Shown here piece by piece: positions 16,236 through 23,744 of a DNA stretch of 31,838 nucleotides. How positions within the stretch are numbered: position 1 is the stretch's first letter; each line of letters starts with the position of its first letter. The notes below the pieces were generated by a model. It was not told the origin of the DNA. It searched no databases and was given only the letters and a program-made list of their open reading frames with translations. This stretch comes from Bacillota bacterium. Lineage in GTDB: Bacteria; Bacillota; Clostridia; Tissierellales; Sporanaerobacteraceae. Both the position numbers and the translations under genes were made by a program. The stretch spans positions 1 to 31,838 of the forward strand of contig JAKPAR010000030.1 in assembly GCA_029779375.1 (NCBI GenBank), in the 5' to 3' direction.

Positions 16236-16256
16236 TTTGGTATTAAATTTACCAAA
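16236..16256 (-). repeat. Short inverted repeat between grdX and trxB
   Basis: TTTGGTA (16250-16256 on the transcript side) pairs with TACCAAA (16236-16242) around a 7-base loop; no T-run follows. It may be a weak RNA hairpin marking the grdX/trxB junction. Confidence 0.4.
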
Positions 16257-16272
16257 AATATTCATTCTTATA

Positions 16273-16650
16273 CTATAAAATCTTATTTATTGCCGGTTCT
16301 ATTATTGACAAATCTACAACTTGAAAATCCTCCAATATTTTATCTTCCCAATTATATACAGATATATCATTTAAAAATTTTTTTGTAGTCAATATACTAT
16401 TTTCAATAATTAAAAGGGAATCTGAATCTAAACCACTACCTTCTGAAATAATAACTGTCTTATATGGAGTTTCATTTGGCTTTACGCTGCTGGACAAGGG
16501 ATGAGTTAACAATTTGTATCCTAAATGAACTTTATCTCTCACTTTCATTAGCAATTCTAAGTATCCTATATCATAATACTCTAAAGGAACTTTATCTTGA
16601 TACTTTGCTTTTACCAATGGATTATTTGTAACTACAATATTTTTACCCAT
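16273..16650 (-). CDS. grdX: GrdX family protein
   Basis: GrdX is a small protein of unknown biochemical function that is regularly the first gene of glycine reductase operons. The product begins MGKNIVVTNNPLVKAKYQDK and is 125 residues long, with no membrane segment or clear catalytic motif. The stretch TVIISEGSGLDSDSLLIIEN is its most regular alpha/beta-like part. The correct ATG at 16648-16650 follows TTAAGGAGAATATAT. The open frame also extends upstream to 16935, but those codons are the glycine riboswitch and terminator, so a 220-residue version is not real. It is the first gene behind the riboswitch and is probably co-regulated with the whole operon. Confidence 0.88.
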   Translation of the reverse strand: MGKNIVVTNNPLVKAKYQDKVPLEYYDIGYLELLMKVRDKVHLGYKLLTHPLSSSVKPNETPYKTVIISEGSGLDSDSLLIIENSILTTKKFLNDISVYNWEDKILEDFQVVDLSIIEPAINKIL

Positions 16651-16672
16651 ATATATTCTCCTTAAAACTTGA

Positions 16673-16718
16673 TAAAAAAACAGAATAGAAAGACATCCCC
16701 GTGCCCATCTACTCTGTT
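16673..16718 (-). terminator. Regulated terminator of the glycine riboswitch
   Basis: AACAGAGTAGA (16708-16718) pairs with TCTATTCTGTT (16679-16689; one G-T pair), followed by a run of Ts. The CAGAG of its 5' arm is also the 3' strand of the P1 stem of aptamer 2, so the two structures exclude each other. Confidence 0.85.
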
Positions 16719-16880
16719 TCATAACCTGAGAGTTTCTCCTTGATATAAGGATTGCTCCTTCGGTGCTTACGCTTCCCAGAGAACTGTCCAAACACGGTCC
16801 CTTTGCCTGAGAGCTTCGTAATAGAATGGCAAATCCCATACTTACTCCTTCGGCGCCAAAAATTTGGTCTCTCCCGCATT
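16708..16880 (-). ncRNA. Tandem glycine riboswitch of the grd operon
   Basis: Two consecutive glycine aptamers are visible in the leader. Aptamer 1 (about 16793-16877) starts GCGGGAGAGACC and has GCCGAAGGAGTAAG, CTCTCAGGCAAAGGGACCG. Aptamer 2 (about 16712-16783) has CACCGAAGGAGCAAT and CTCAGGTTATGAAACAGAG. Both show the conserved CCGAAGGAG and CTCAGG cores of the gcvT-type motif. P1 of aptamer 2 pairs CTCTG (16777-16781) with CAGAG (16712-16716), which is the 5' arm of the terminator. Glycine binding should therefore prevent termination and switch the operon on, the expected logic for a catabolic pathway. Confidence 0.95.
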
Positions 16881-16939
16881 TTTCATCCAGTTTATACATA
16901 TATTTATTTGAATAAATATTTTCTCTCGTTTTCACAACT

Positions 16940-16968
16940 ATTATAATATATAAAATTATTAATTACAA
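16940..16968 (-). promoter_or_regulatory. Sigma-A promoter of the grd operon
   Basis: TTGTAA (16963-16968), 17 bases, then a perfect TATAAT (16940-16945). The predicted start near 16933 lies about 50 bases ahead of the first aptamer. Confidence 0.78.
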
Positions 16969-17021
16969 CTATAAAATTTATAAATAGACAAATTTCTAAC
17001 ATTCTTTTTTTATAACCCATA

Positions 17022-17039
17022 GGAAAATCTTGATTTTCC
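17022..17039 (-). terminator. Hairpin directly after the Na/Pi cotransporter stop codon
   Basis: GGAAAATC-AA-GATTTTCC is a perfect palindrome touching the stop codon. Only a weak A/T-rich tail follows (TATGGGTTATA), so termination is uncertain. Confidence 0.4.
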
Positions 17040-18641
17040 TCAATTTATGCCCAATACATATTGTGCTATATTGGATGAATGGTCAGAAACTCTTTCTAAA
17101 TTGCTTATTATATCTAGAAAAACTACGCCTGAACTAGGTTGACATAATTGATTGTTCAATCTTTCAATATGATTTGCTCTGTATTTCTTCTCTAAATAAT
17201 CCACTTCTTCTTCAAGTTTAAGTACATCTTCGGCTTTATCTATATCAGAAGTTTTAAAAGCTTCAATTGCCTCTATATATACTTTTTCTGCTTTATCAAA
17301 CATTATCTTTAATTCTTCAATAGCTTCATCACTAAACAATATTTTATTATCAATCCTATATTGAGCTAATTCGGCTAAGTTGTCTGCATGATCTCCAACC
17401 CTTTCAATATCATTTATGGCATTTAACAATATATTGACTGTAGCATGTTGCTCGTCTGTCAACGGAGCTTTGGAAAGTTCCACTATATATTCTGTTATAT
17501 CCGTTTCAAGTCTATTGATGACTTTTTCCTGCTCAAATACTTCATTTGTCAATTTTTCGTCTTTTTCCATAAAAGCTCTCTCAGAAGTTCTCAAATTTTC
17601 TTCAACTATTCTAGCCATTCTATAAATTTCTTTTGAAGCTTGACCTACTGCAATAGAAGGTGTTTCAATAATACGTGAATCTAAAAATTTAAGTCCAACT
17701 GTTTCTTCTTCAGCATCCCCTGGAACTATTTTTTTAGCAATTTTGACTAAAAGATTTGCAAATGGAAATTGAATGATTACATTTATGACATTGAACAATG
17801 TATGAGCATTGGCAATCTGTCTTTGTACATTGTCAGGATTTAATGCTACAACAAATTTTTGAACTGGAATCCTCAATATAGTCATAAAAATAACTGTTCC
17901 TATAAGATTAAATAAAAAGTGTATAATGGCAGCTCTTTTAGCAGTTTTATTTGTTCCTATACTCGACAGCAATGCCGTAGTTGTAGTTCCTATGTTGTCT
18001 CCAAATAGTATTGGAAATGCAATATTTATACTTATCAAATTTTGTTTTGCAAGAGCTTGTAAAAGTCCAATAGAAGCACTACTACTTTGAAGTATAGTTG
18101 TAAGTCCAAGTCCTACAAGTACTCCTAGAAATGGATCATTTAAACTTGTCATAACATTCACAAAAGAAGGATTTTCAGCCAATGGAGCTAAGCTACCACT
18201 CATCATATCCATGCCTATGAATAAAATACCAAATCCTATAAGTATCTCTGCTAAATCTTTCATTCTTTTTTTAGATGTAAATATCCAAATTGCGACTCCT
18301 ATCGCTACAGCTAGTGGAGCCATATCAGTAAGATTAAAAGCTATAAGCTGAGCTGTAATAGTGGTTCCAATATTTGCTCCCATTATAACTCCAACAGCTT
18401 GTTCTAAAGTCATAAGTCCTGAATTTACAAAACCAATGACCATTACAGTAGTAGCGCTACTACTTTGAATAATCATAGTGACCAATGCACCTACCAGCAC
18501 TCCCATAAGCCGGTTATTTGTTAGAACTTCAATCAGCTTTTTTAGTCTTTCTCCAGCAGCTTTTTGAAGCCCAATTCCCATAAGATTCATACCATATAAA
18601 AAAAGTCCTAAACCACCTAAAACTCCAAAAGCTATTGCCAT
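17040..18641 (-). CDS. Na+/phosphate cotransporter family protein with C-terminal PhoU-like domain
   Basis: This is a membrane protein of the NptA/PNaS family, which moves inorganic phosphate with sodium. The N-terminal half (about residues 1-310) is hydrophobic and holds the two inverted family repeats, each with a QSSSA motif (VTMIIQSSSATTVMVIG and LTTILQSSSASIGLLQA) and GANIGTT/GDNIGTT blocks. The C-terminal part (about 340-533) is charged and helical, with two PhoU-like units (LLNAINDIERVGDHADNLAE and ISNLERVSDHSSNIAQYV) that probably sense or regulate. The 533-residue length is normal. The ATG follows TTAGGGGGATTAGTAT. It appears monocistronic or follows trmL. Phosphate as substrate is inferred from the family. 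Confidence 0.92.
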   Translation of the reverse strand: MAIAFGVLGGLGLFLYGMNLMGIGLQKAAGERLKKLIEVLTNNRLMGVLVGALVTMIIQSSSATTVMVIGFVNSGLMTLEQAVGVIMGANIGTTITAQLIAFNLTDMAPLAVAIGVAIWIFTSKKRMKDLAEILIGFGILFIGMDMMSGSLAPLAENPSFVNVMTSLNDPFLGVLVGLGLTTILQSSSASIGLLQALAKQNLISINIAFPILFGDNIGTTTTALLSSIGTNKTAKRAAIIHFLFNLIGTVIFMTILRIPVQKFVVALNPDNVQRQIANAHTLFNVINVIIQFPFANLLVKIAKKIVPGDAEEETVGLKFLDSRIIETPSIAVGQASKEIYRMARIVEENLRTSERAFMEKDEKLTNEVFEQEKVINRLETDITEYIVELSKAPLTDEQHATVNILLNAINDIERVGDHADNLAELAQYRIDNKILFSDEAIEELKIMFDKAEKVYIEAIEAFKTSDIDKAEDVLKLEEEVDYLEKKYRANHIERLNNQLCQPSSGVVFLDIISNLERVSDHSSNIAQYVLGIN

Positions 18642-18699
18642 ATACTAATCCCCCTAACTCATTTGTTTAAATATACTTAAATAAACTTTATTTAAAAGT

Positions 18700-19167
18700 T
18701 TATTCTAGCCCAGGAAAATCAATTTGTCTTAAAGCTTCATAGAGGACTATGTTTACAGAATTGGAAAGATTTAACGATCTTGGAATACCCTTTTTCATTG
18801 GAATCCTAATAGTTCTATCCCAATTTTTTTCAAGTAAATCCATAGGAAGTCCCTTAGTTTCTTTCCCAAATACTAAAAAACAACCATCAAAATACTCCAT
18901 ATCAGTATATCTTTGCTTTCCTTTAGTTGTAGAATAAAAAAACTTCTCTCGACTATTTGCGTCAAGCAATTCTTTGAAACTGTCATAATAGTGTATTTCA
19001 ACTAAATCCCAATAGTCAAGTCCTGCCCTTTTTAAATGTTTATCATCTACAGAAAATCCCAAAGGTCTTACCAAGTGAAGGACTGTTTCAGTAAGAGCAC
19101 AAGTTCTTGCAATATTACCTGTATTTTGTGGTATTTCAGGTTCTACTAAAACGATATTTAATGCCAT
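18700..19167 (-). CDS. trmL: tRNA (cytidine(34)-2'-O)-methyltransferase
   Basis: This is a SPOUT-class methyltransferase that 2'-O-methylates the wobble nucleotide of certain leucine tRNAs using S-adenosylmethionine. The 155 residues cover the whole trefoil-knot domain: LVEPEIPQNTGNIARTCALT at the N terminus (motif 1), LVFGKETKGLPMDLL (motif 2) and IPMKKGIPRSLNLSNSVNIVLYEALRQ (motif 3, the cofactor-binding knot). All key blocks are present. The ATG follows AGAGGGGATAATGTAGT. A possible extended -10 promoter lies upstream (19212-19220). The stop codon falls inside an A/T-rich inverted repeat (18680-18704). The assignment is strong; the substrate tRNA is known only from relatives. Confidence 0.94.
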   Translation of the reverse strand: MALNIVLVEPEIPQNTGNIARTCALTETVLHLVRPLGFSVDDKHLKRAGLDYWDLVEIHYYDSFKELLDANSREKFFYSTTKGKQRYTDMEYFDGCFLVFGKETKGLPMDLLEKNWDRTIRIPMKKGIPRSLNLSNSVNIVLYEALRQIDFPGLE

Positions 19168-19211
19168 ACTACATTATCCCCTCTTTCCTAATTTCTCAAA
19201 CATCTAAAAAA

Positions 19212-19220
19212 ATTATACCA
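19212..19220 (-). promoter_or_regulatory. Possible extended -10 promoter of trmL
   Basis: TGGTATAAT on the minus strand, about 45 bases upstream of the trmL start; no good -35 box. Confidence 0.4.
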
Positions 19221-19229
19221 TAATCTTAT

Positions 19230-20063
19230 CTATTTATCTTTTTTTAAGATAAATTTTTCAATAATTTTCCCGACTCCACTTTCATCATTTGTATCAGCAA
19301 TATAATCAGCAGCATCTTTAGCTACGCCTTCTCCATTTGCCATTGCTATTCCAAGTCCTGCAACTTTTAACATAGGTATATCATTTTCATTATCTCCAAT
19401 AGCAATTACTTCATCCATACTTATATTTAACATATCACAAAGCTTATTTAGAGCCTTTCCTTTAGAAACACCTTCGTTCATAACTTCTACATTACTCCAC
19501 CATGAACTTGCCACTTCTATTCCTTTAATTGTTGATATTTTTTCCCTAAATCTTTTCAGTTTTTCTCTATTTTCATCTACAAATACTATTTTATATACCT
19601 TCCTATTTTCATCTTTAATTGTATCTAATGGATTTTTTACTATTCTAATATCTATTCTATCCATTTCATCTCTTTCTTTGTTCCAATTCATATAATTCAT
19701 TATGGTATCATTTAGCTCTCTTGCATAAAAAGTACTATCATCATAGAAATGATAATACATATTTTCCTCTTCTGCAATCTCTACTATTTTTTTAAAGGAT
19801 TCAATCGAAATTGGCTCTTCATAAATTATTTTTGATTTATCTTGTTCTGCTATATATGCTCCATTGCAAGCAATTATAGGGGTATCAAGTTTTAAAGTCT
19901 TTGCATAATAAAGAGCAGATGTAAATATTCTACCTGTGCAAAGAATTACCTTAACTCCTGCTTCTAAAGCTTCTAAAATAGCTTTTTTATTCCTATCTGT
20001 TATTTTGTTTTGACTATTTAGCAATGTCCCATCCATATCTGTGGCAATTAATTTATAACTCAT
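19230..20063 (-). CDS. HAD-superfamily phosphatase, Cof type
   Basis: This is a cytoplasmic haloacid-dehalogenase-fold hydrolase of the Cof/YidA subfamily (IIB cap), acting on phosphorylated small molecules. Motif I is DMDGTLLNS near the N terminus (nucleophile Asp), motif II LCTGR, the conserved lysine lies in VSKGKALNKL, and motif IV is GDNENDIPML followed by GIAMANGEGVAKDAADY. The frame extends to 20090, but the ATG at 20063, with GGAGG seven bases before it, is the better start and gives 277 residues, the normal length. The real substrate cannot be read from sequence; sugar phosphates and flavin mononucleotide are typical for relatives. It has its own likely promoter (20095-20123). Confidence 0.9.
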   Translation of the reverse strand: MSYKLIATDMDGTLLNSQNKITDRNKKAILEALEAGVKVILCTGRIFTSALYYAKTLKLDTPIIACNGAYIAEQDKSKIIYEEPISIESFKKIVEIAEEENMYYHFYDDSTFYARELNDTIMNYMNWNKERDEMDRIDIRIVKNPLDTIKDENRKVYKIVFVDENREKLKRFREKISTIKGIEVASSWWSNVEVMNEGVSKGKALNKLCDMLNISMDEVIAIGDNENDIPMLKVAGLGIAMANGEGVAKDAADYIADTNDESGVGKIIEKFILKKDK

Positions 20064-20094
20064 ATTTCTACCTCCATTTCTATAAATCACATAA

Positions 20095-20123
20095 AGTATA
20101 CCATAAAAATATCCGAAATATAA
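20095..20123 (-). promoter_or_regulatory. Probable promoter of the HAD phosphatase gene
   Basis: Extended -10 TGGTATACT (TATACT at 20095-20100) lies 17 bases from TTATAT (20118-20123). Confidence 0.5.
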
Positions 20124-20152
20124 TACAAAAAAGGCTTATGTTAAGCCTTTTT
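20123..20152 (-). terminator. Terminator of the cobalamin-type ABC operon
   Basis: The stem GGCTTA-ACA-TAAGCC is flanked by A- and T-runs (AAAAA before, TTTTTT after). The TAA stop codon of the ATPase gene lies in the upstream arm, so the coding region runs into the terminator. Confidence 0.85.
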
Positions 20153-21394
20153 AATTATTTCATCTATAGAATTTATTATTAACAATCCTTTTCCCTTCAT
20201 TTCATTCAACAATTTTTCTGCCTCTCCATCTGTATAGTCAAATTTATTATCTTTAGAATAATTATCTAAAAAATAAACTGTTTTCCCCATATTAAGTGCT
20301 AAAGATGCTGCCTCTAAATTCTTCATATTACCTCTTCCATAGGGAGTACTACCTAAAACTACTATATCCGCTTCCCTTATGAACTGGATATTTTTTTTAA
20401 AAGCTTCTTCACTGATATGAGAAAACGGCTTTTCCTCCACCATCTTTATAGACAATTCTTTCCCTAATTGCCAATCACTATCTCCTACATTTATTACTCC
20501 CAGAGAAAGATCATAGCCAGCTTCTTCTAATTTGCTAATTATCTCTCTACCTGTACCTCCACCTGATATGATATGAACCTTTTCTTTTTTGTCTACTTTT
20601 TTGACTATTCCATTTAAAGACAATGGAACTATATAAAGACTATTCGTATAAGGATTTTCTTCTATTATTGTATTTAATCCATAAGCCTTTTCAATATTTT
20701 CTCTAGTAACTACCTCTTTAGGACTTCCGATACTTAATATTTCACCTTTGTCTAAAAGCATGATTATGTCACTGTATCTGCAAGCTAAATTTATATCATG
20801 GATAACTAACACAATAGTTGTATTTTTCTCTTTGTTTAAATTTCTCAATATATTTAATAAATCCATCTGGTGATTTATATCTAAATGACTGGTTGGTTCA
20901 TCTAAAAATATGATATCTGGTTCTTGGGCTAATGCTCTAGCTATGATGACACGTTGTCTTTCCCCTCCACTTATTTCATTTATATTTCTATCTCTTAAAT
21001 GAAAAGTATTGGTGATTTTTAAAGCTTCCTTAGTTATTTCAAAGTCTTCATCTGTTTCTTTGTCAAATCTACCTAAATAAGGAAATCTACCCATAAGTAC
21101 TACATCAAACACTGAAAAATCATAGGATATAAAAGTGTCCTGAGGAACGAGGGCAATCTTTTTTGCCAATTCTTTAGATTTATATTGGGAAATATTCTTG
21201 CCATGGATTTCTATTTCCCCACTATTGGGCTTTTCTAAATTGCATATATTTTTAAGTAATGTGGATTTTCCAGAACCGTTGGGCCCAATGATACTCATAA
21301 ATTGTCCTTCTTCTAATGAGAAAGAAATATCTTTAAGTACCAAATCATCTTTATATCCAAATTTTAGTGATTGGACTTTTATTGCTTTAACCAT
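20141..21394 (-). CDS. Cobalamin/siderophore-type ABC transporter ATPase with extra C-terminal domain
   Basis: This is the ATPase subunit of the B12-riboswitch-controlled importer. Residues 1-255 are a normal FecE/BtuD ATPase: Walker A GPNGSGKST (37-45), Q-loop VPQD, signature ISGGERQRV (141-149), Walker B IIFLDEPTSHLD and switch His199. At 417 residues it is about 155 longer than usual. The extra part begins near residue 262 and looks like a Rossmann-type domain, with KVHIISGGGTGREIISKLEE (GGGTG at 278-282) and later ADIVVLGSTPYGRGN and GKTVYFLDNYS. I do not recognise its function; nucleotide or corrinoid binding is possible. The ATG follows TTTAGGAGTGAAAC. Confidence 0.9.
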   Translation of the reverse strand: MVKAIKVQSLKFGYKDDLVLKDISFSLEEGQFMSIIGPNGSGKSTLLKNICNLEKPNSGEIEIHGKNISQYKSKELAKKIALVPQDTFISYDFSVFDVVLMGRFPYLGRFDKETDEDFEITKEALKITNTFHLRDRNINEISGGERQRVIIARALAQEPDIIFLDEPTSHLDINHQMDLLNILRNLNKEKNTTIVLVIHDINLACRYSDIIMLLDKGEILSIGSPKEVVTRENIEKAYGLNTIIEENPYTNSLYIVPLSLNGIVKKVDKKEKVHIISGGGTGREIISKLEEAGYDLSLGVINVGDSDWQLGKELSIKMVEEKPFSHISEEAFKKNIQFIREADIVVLGSTPYGRGNMKNLEAASLALNMGKTVYFLDNYSKDNKFDYTDGEAEKLLNEMKGKGLLIINSIDEIIKKA

Positions 21395-21410
21395 AGTTTC
21401 ACTCCTAAAT

Positions 21411-22460
21411 TTAAATTCCTTTCTTTTTCTTTCTCAATAAATATATAAAAAATGGTCCTCCAAACATAGCAGTTATAATTCCTACAGGAATTTCAACAGG
21501 AGAAATAATAGTTCGAGCTATAGTATCTGCAAATATCATAAATATTCCTCCTACTAGAGCAGCAGATGGAAGCAATATTCTATGATCTGGCCCAACTAAA
21601 AGCCTTACAATATGAGGTATTATAAGACCAACAAAGCCTATTATACCACTTACAGATACCACCATAGCTGTCATAAAAGATGACAGTATCAATATATATA
21701 TTTTTATTTTTTCAACTTCTACCCCTAAGCTTTTAGCAGATTCTTCACCAGTTAAAATAATATTTAAATCTCTTGAGAAAAAATTTAAAATCATGATAGA
21801 TAATATAGTTGGGAAAGCTATTCTGATGAGAGGTTCCCATCCTTTTCCTGATAAACTCCCCAAAGTCCAAAATATAATCTTTTCCATATCTTTTGAATAT
21901 ATAACCATCAGAAAAGACATTATTGCAGTTAAAAATTGACCAATGGCAACTCCTGAAAGCAACAGATTTGTCACTGGCACTTTATTTTTAACTCTAGAAA
22001 TAAAATATACAGAAAACACAGTTATGAGAGAACCTATAAATGCAAAAAATGATATAGGAGATATTGCAAATATTGTCTTTCTCAGGCCTAAAATTATAGC
22101 AAGAGAAGCCCCTAAGGCTGCCCCTGATGAGATTCCCATAACATAAGGATCAGCCATAGGGTTTTTAAACATTCCTTGAAAAGCAACTCCTGCACTTGAT
22201 AGACTGGCTCCAACTAAAACCCCTAATAAAACTCTAGGCAATCTTATTTTTAAAATAATAGTCTTGTGAGAATCTGGTATACCATCAATATTTATTTTCT
22301 CACCAATAAGGGGGAGCTTAGAACCAATTATTTTAAAAGTATCTGAAATTTTTATATTTGCCGTACCAATAGTAGAAAAAAGTACTACAGAAAATATCAA
22401 AGCAAGTACCAAAAATACAACAATAGTAGCATATTTATTTTTAGACCTTTTTAAGCTCAT
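21411..22460 (-). CDS. FecCD/BtuC-family ABC transporter permease
   Basis: This is the membrane subunit of the importer; 349 residues with about ten transmembrane segments, the usual BtuC/FhuB design. Family blocks include LRLPRVLLGVLVGASLSSAGVAFQGMFKNP, PMADPYVMGISSGAALGA and, near the C terminus, VSGIIGFVGLIIPHIVRLLVGPDHR, the loop that contacts the ATPase. It lies 18 bases after the binding protein and 16 before the ATPase, in a three-gene operon. The ATG follows the modest ribosome-binding site AGTAGGGATTTTT. The control of the operon by a cobalamin riboswitch makes a corrinoid the likely substrate rather than iron-siderophore. Confidence 0.93.
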   Translation of the reverse strand: MSLKRSKNKYATIVVFLVLALIFSVVLFSTIGTANIKISDTFKIIGSKLPLIGEKINIDGIPDSHKTIILKIRLPRVLLGVLVGASLSSAGVAFQGMFKNPMADPYVMGISSGAALGASLAIILGLRKTIFAISPISFFAFIGSLITVFSVYFISRVKNKVPVTNLLLSGVAIGQFLTAIMSFLMVIYSKDMEKIIFWTLGSLSGKGWEPLIRIAFPTILSIMILNFFSRDLNIILTGEESAKSLGVEVEKIKIYILILSSFMTAMVVSVSGIIGFVGLIIPHIVRLLVGPDHRILLPSAALVGGIFMIFADTIARTIISPVEIPVGIITAMFGGPFFIYLLRKKKKGI

Positions 22461-22478
22461 AAAAATCCCTACTTTTTT

Positions 22479-23447
22479 TTATTTAAATGCATCTGGATGA
22501 ATAGATTTTGCAACCAATTCCAATGCATCTATTATTCTTGGTCCAGGTCTTGAAACTATATTTGGATCCAATAAATACACTCTATCATTTTTCACAGCAT
22601 TTATATTTTCAAATCCTGGTCTTTCTTTTATTGATTCAACAGTTTTTTCTTCGCTATCTTTAGCTCCTAAATAAACATCAGGATTTCTTTCTATTAATTG
22701 TTCTATATCAAACTGTGGATATTCACCTTCTGCATCACCTGCTATATTTTCTCCTCCAGCTAAAGTTATAAGTTCATCCATGAAAGAACCAGGGCCTGCT
22801 GCCATCAATGGATCATCCCATATTTCATAAAAAACCTTAACTTTTTCTTTATCTTTTACTTTATTTACAATTTCATCTCTTTTTGCTTTCATATCATTTA
22901 CAACTTTTGTAGCCTCATCTTGAGTATTAGTCATTTTACCAATACTCTCAATCAAGTTTATGACTTCATCAATAGAATCTGGTTCATAGCATAAAAGAGC
23001 AATTCTTGCATCTCTTATTTTTGCATTTACTTCTTCATCCCCAGGACCAAATTGAAATACAATATCAGGATTTAATTCAATTATTCTTTCAATATTTACT
23101 CCAGTAAAACCTCCAACCTTTTCTTTTGATTTAGCTTCTTCTGGATAATCACAGTATTCAGTTACACCTACAACTTTATCTCCTAATCCAAGACTAAAAA
23201 GTATTTCTGTATGACTTGGAGCCAACGAAACTATTGTTTTAGGTTCATTTTCTATTGTCACTTTGTTTCCAAACTGATCTTCCACTTCCATAGGATATTG
23301 AACTTCATTTCCCTTTTCCGTTACCACTTCTTCATTTTGTTTTGAATTTTCATTTGAATTTGTTTTGCCACAAGCTGTAAAAGTAGTTAACGCCATTGCC
23401 AAAACTAAAAATAGTATTAACAATTTCTTAGAGTTAATTTTCTTCAT
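22479..23447 (-). CDS. Cobalamin-type ABC transporter substrate-binding lipoprotein (BtuF-like)
   Basis: This is a membrane-anchored binding protein of the periplasmic-binding-protein helical-backbone class (BtuF/FepB). The N terminus is a lipoprotein signal with lipobox FTAC (Cys26), then an Asn/Glu-rich linker. The mature part has KTIVSLAPSHTEILFSLGLGDKVVGVTEYCDYPEEA, IERIIELNPDIVF and VKVFYEIWDDPLMAAGPGSFMDELI, all typical. The open frame starts at a TTG at 23483, inside the riboswitch terminator; the real ATG at 23447 has GGAGGG seven bases upstream and gives 322 residues. It is first in the operon, and the upstream leader is a cobalamin riboswitch, so expression should fall when cobalamin is plentiful. 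Confidence 0.94.
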   Translation of the reverse strand: MKKINSKKLLILFLVLAMALTTFTACGKTNSNENSKQNEEVVTEKGNEVQYPMEVEDQFGNKVTIENEPKTIVSLAPSHTEILFSLGLGDKVVGVTEYCDYPEEAKSKEKVGGFTGVNIERIIELNPDIVFQFGPGDEEVNAKIRDARIALLCYEPDSIDEVINLIESIGKMTNTQDEATKVVNDMKAKRDEIVNKVKDKEKVKVFYEIWDDPLMAAGPGSFMDELITLAGGENIAGDAEGEYPQFDIEQLIERNPDVYLGAKDSEEKTVESIKERPGFENINAVKNDRVYLLDPNIVSRPGPRIIDALELVAKSIHPDAFK

Positions 23448-23481
23448 AAGTTTTCCCTCCATTTTGTGATTTTTTCTAATC

Positions 23482-23521
23482 AAAAATAAAACCCTAGTCC
23501 TCAGTAACTAAAGAATAGGGT
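23482..23521 (-). terminator. Regulated terminator of the cobalamin riboswitch
   Basis: ACCCTA (23516-23521) pairs with TAGGGT, extended across one mismatch by TCTT/AGGA, and followed by TTTATTTTTG. It lies between the aptamer and the ribosome-binding site, so the switch probably works by transcription termination. Confidence 0.78.
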
Positions 23522-23562
23522 AAAAAGTATACAATACTATACATCCCTCCCTCCGAGGCTCT

Positions 23563-23722
23563 AAATTTGGGTAGGTCTCCTGGCTTGTGAATCTTCCTAC
23601 TATCAACGCCTTCCCAGAAAATCCAGTGGCTTCTGTTGATTCGTCCTCACACACAGTAGCGGGGGCTGCAGTGGATTTTCACCACTTTCCCTTTTAAGTT
23701 TCATTAGAAACACCCAATTTAA
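23563..23722 (-). ncRNA. Cobalamin riboswitch (B12 element)
   Basis: The minus-strand leader shows the conserved core in order: AAAGGGAA, GGTGAAAATCC, GCAGCCCCCGCTACTGT, the B12 box GAAGCCACTG, GGGAAGGCG and CCAGGAGACCTACC. The ends AAATTGGGT and ACCCAAATTT pair as P1 with one bulge. It controls the binding protein-permease-ATPase operon. This occupies most of the 332-base region between the DUF2225 gene and the lipoprotein gene; the remainder holds the terminator and the promoter. Confidence 0.96.
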
Positions 23723-23744
23723 TATTTAATTTAACTCCCAAAAA

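Noticed and set aside
16651..16935. An open frame that extends grdX upstream by about 95 codons
   Set aside because: These bases form the tandem glycine riboswitch and its terminator. The ATG at 16650 has a proper AAGGAG site and matches the expected GrdX N terminus.
18680..18704. 10-bp inverted repeat AATAAACTTT/AAAGTTTATT at the trmL stop as a terminator
   Set aside because: It is almost all A/T and is not followed by a T-run; in such AT-rich DNA it could arise by chance. It is kept only as part of the stop-codon/hairpin observation.
23448..23483. A 12-codon N-terminal extension of the BtuF-like protein
   Set aside because: It begins at a TTG inside the riboswitch terminator, and the ATG at 23447 has GGAGGG at ideal distance and starts a proper lipoprotein signal.
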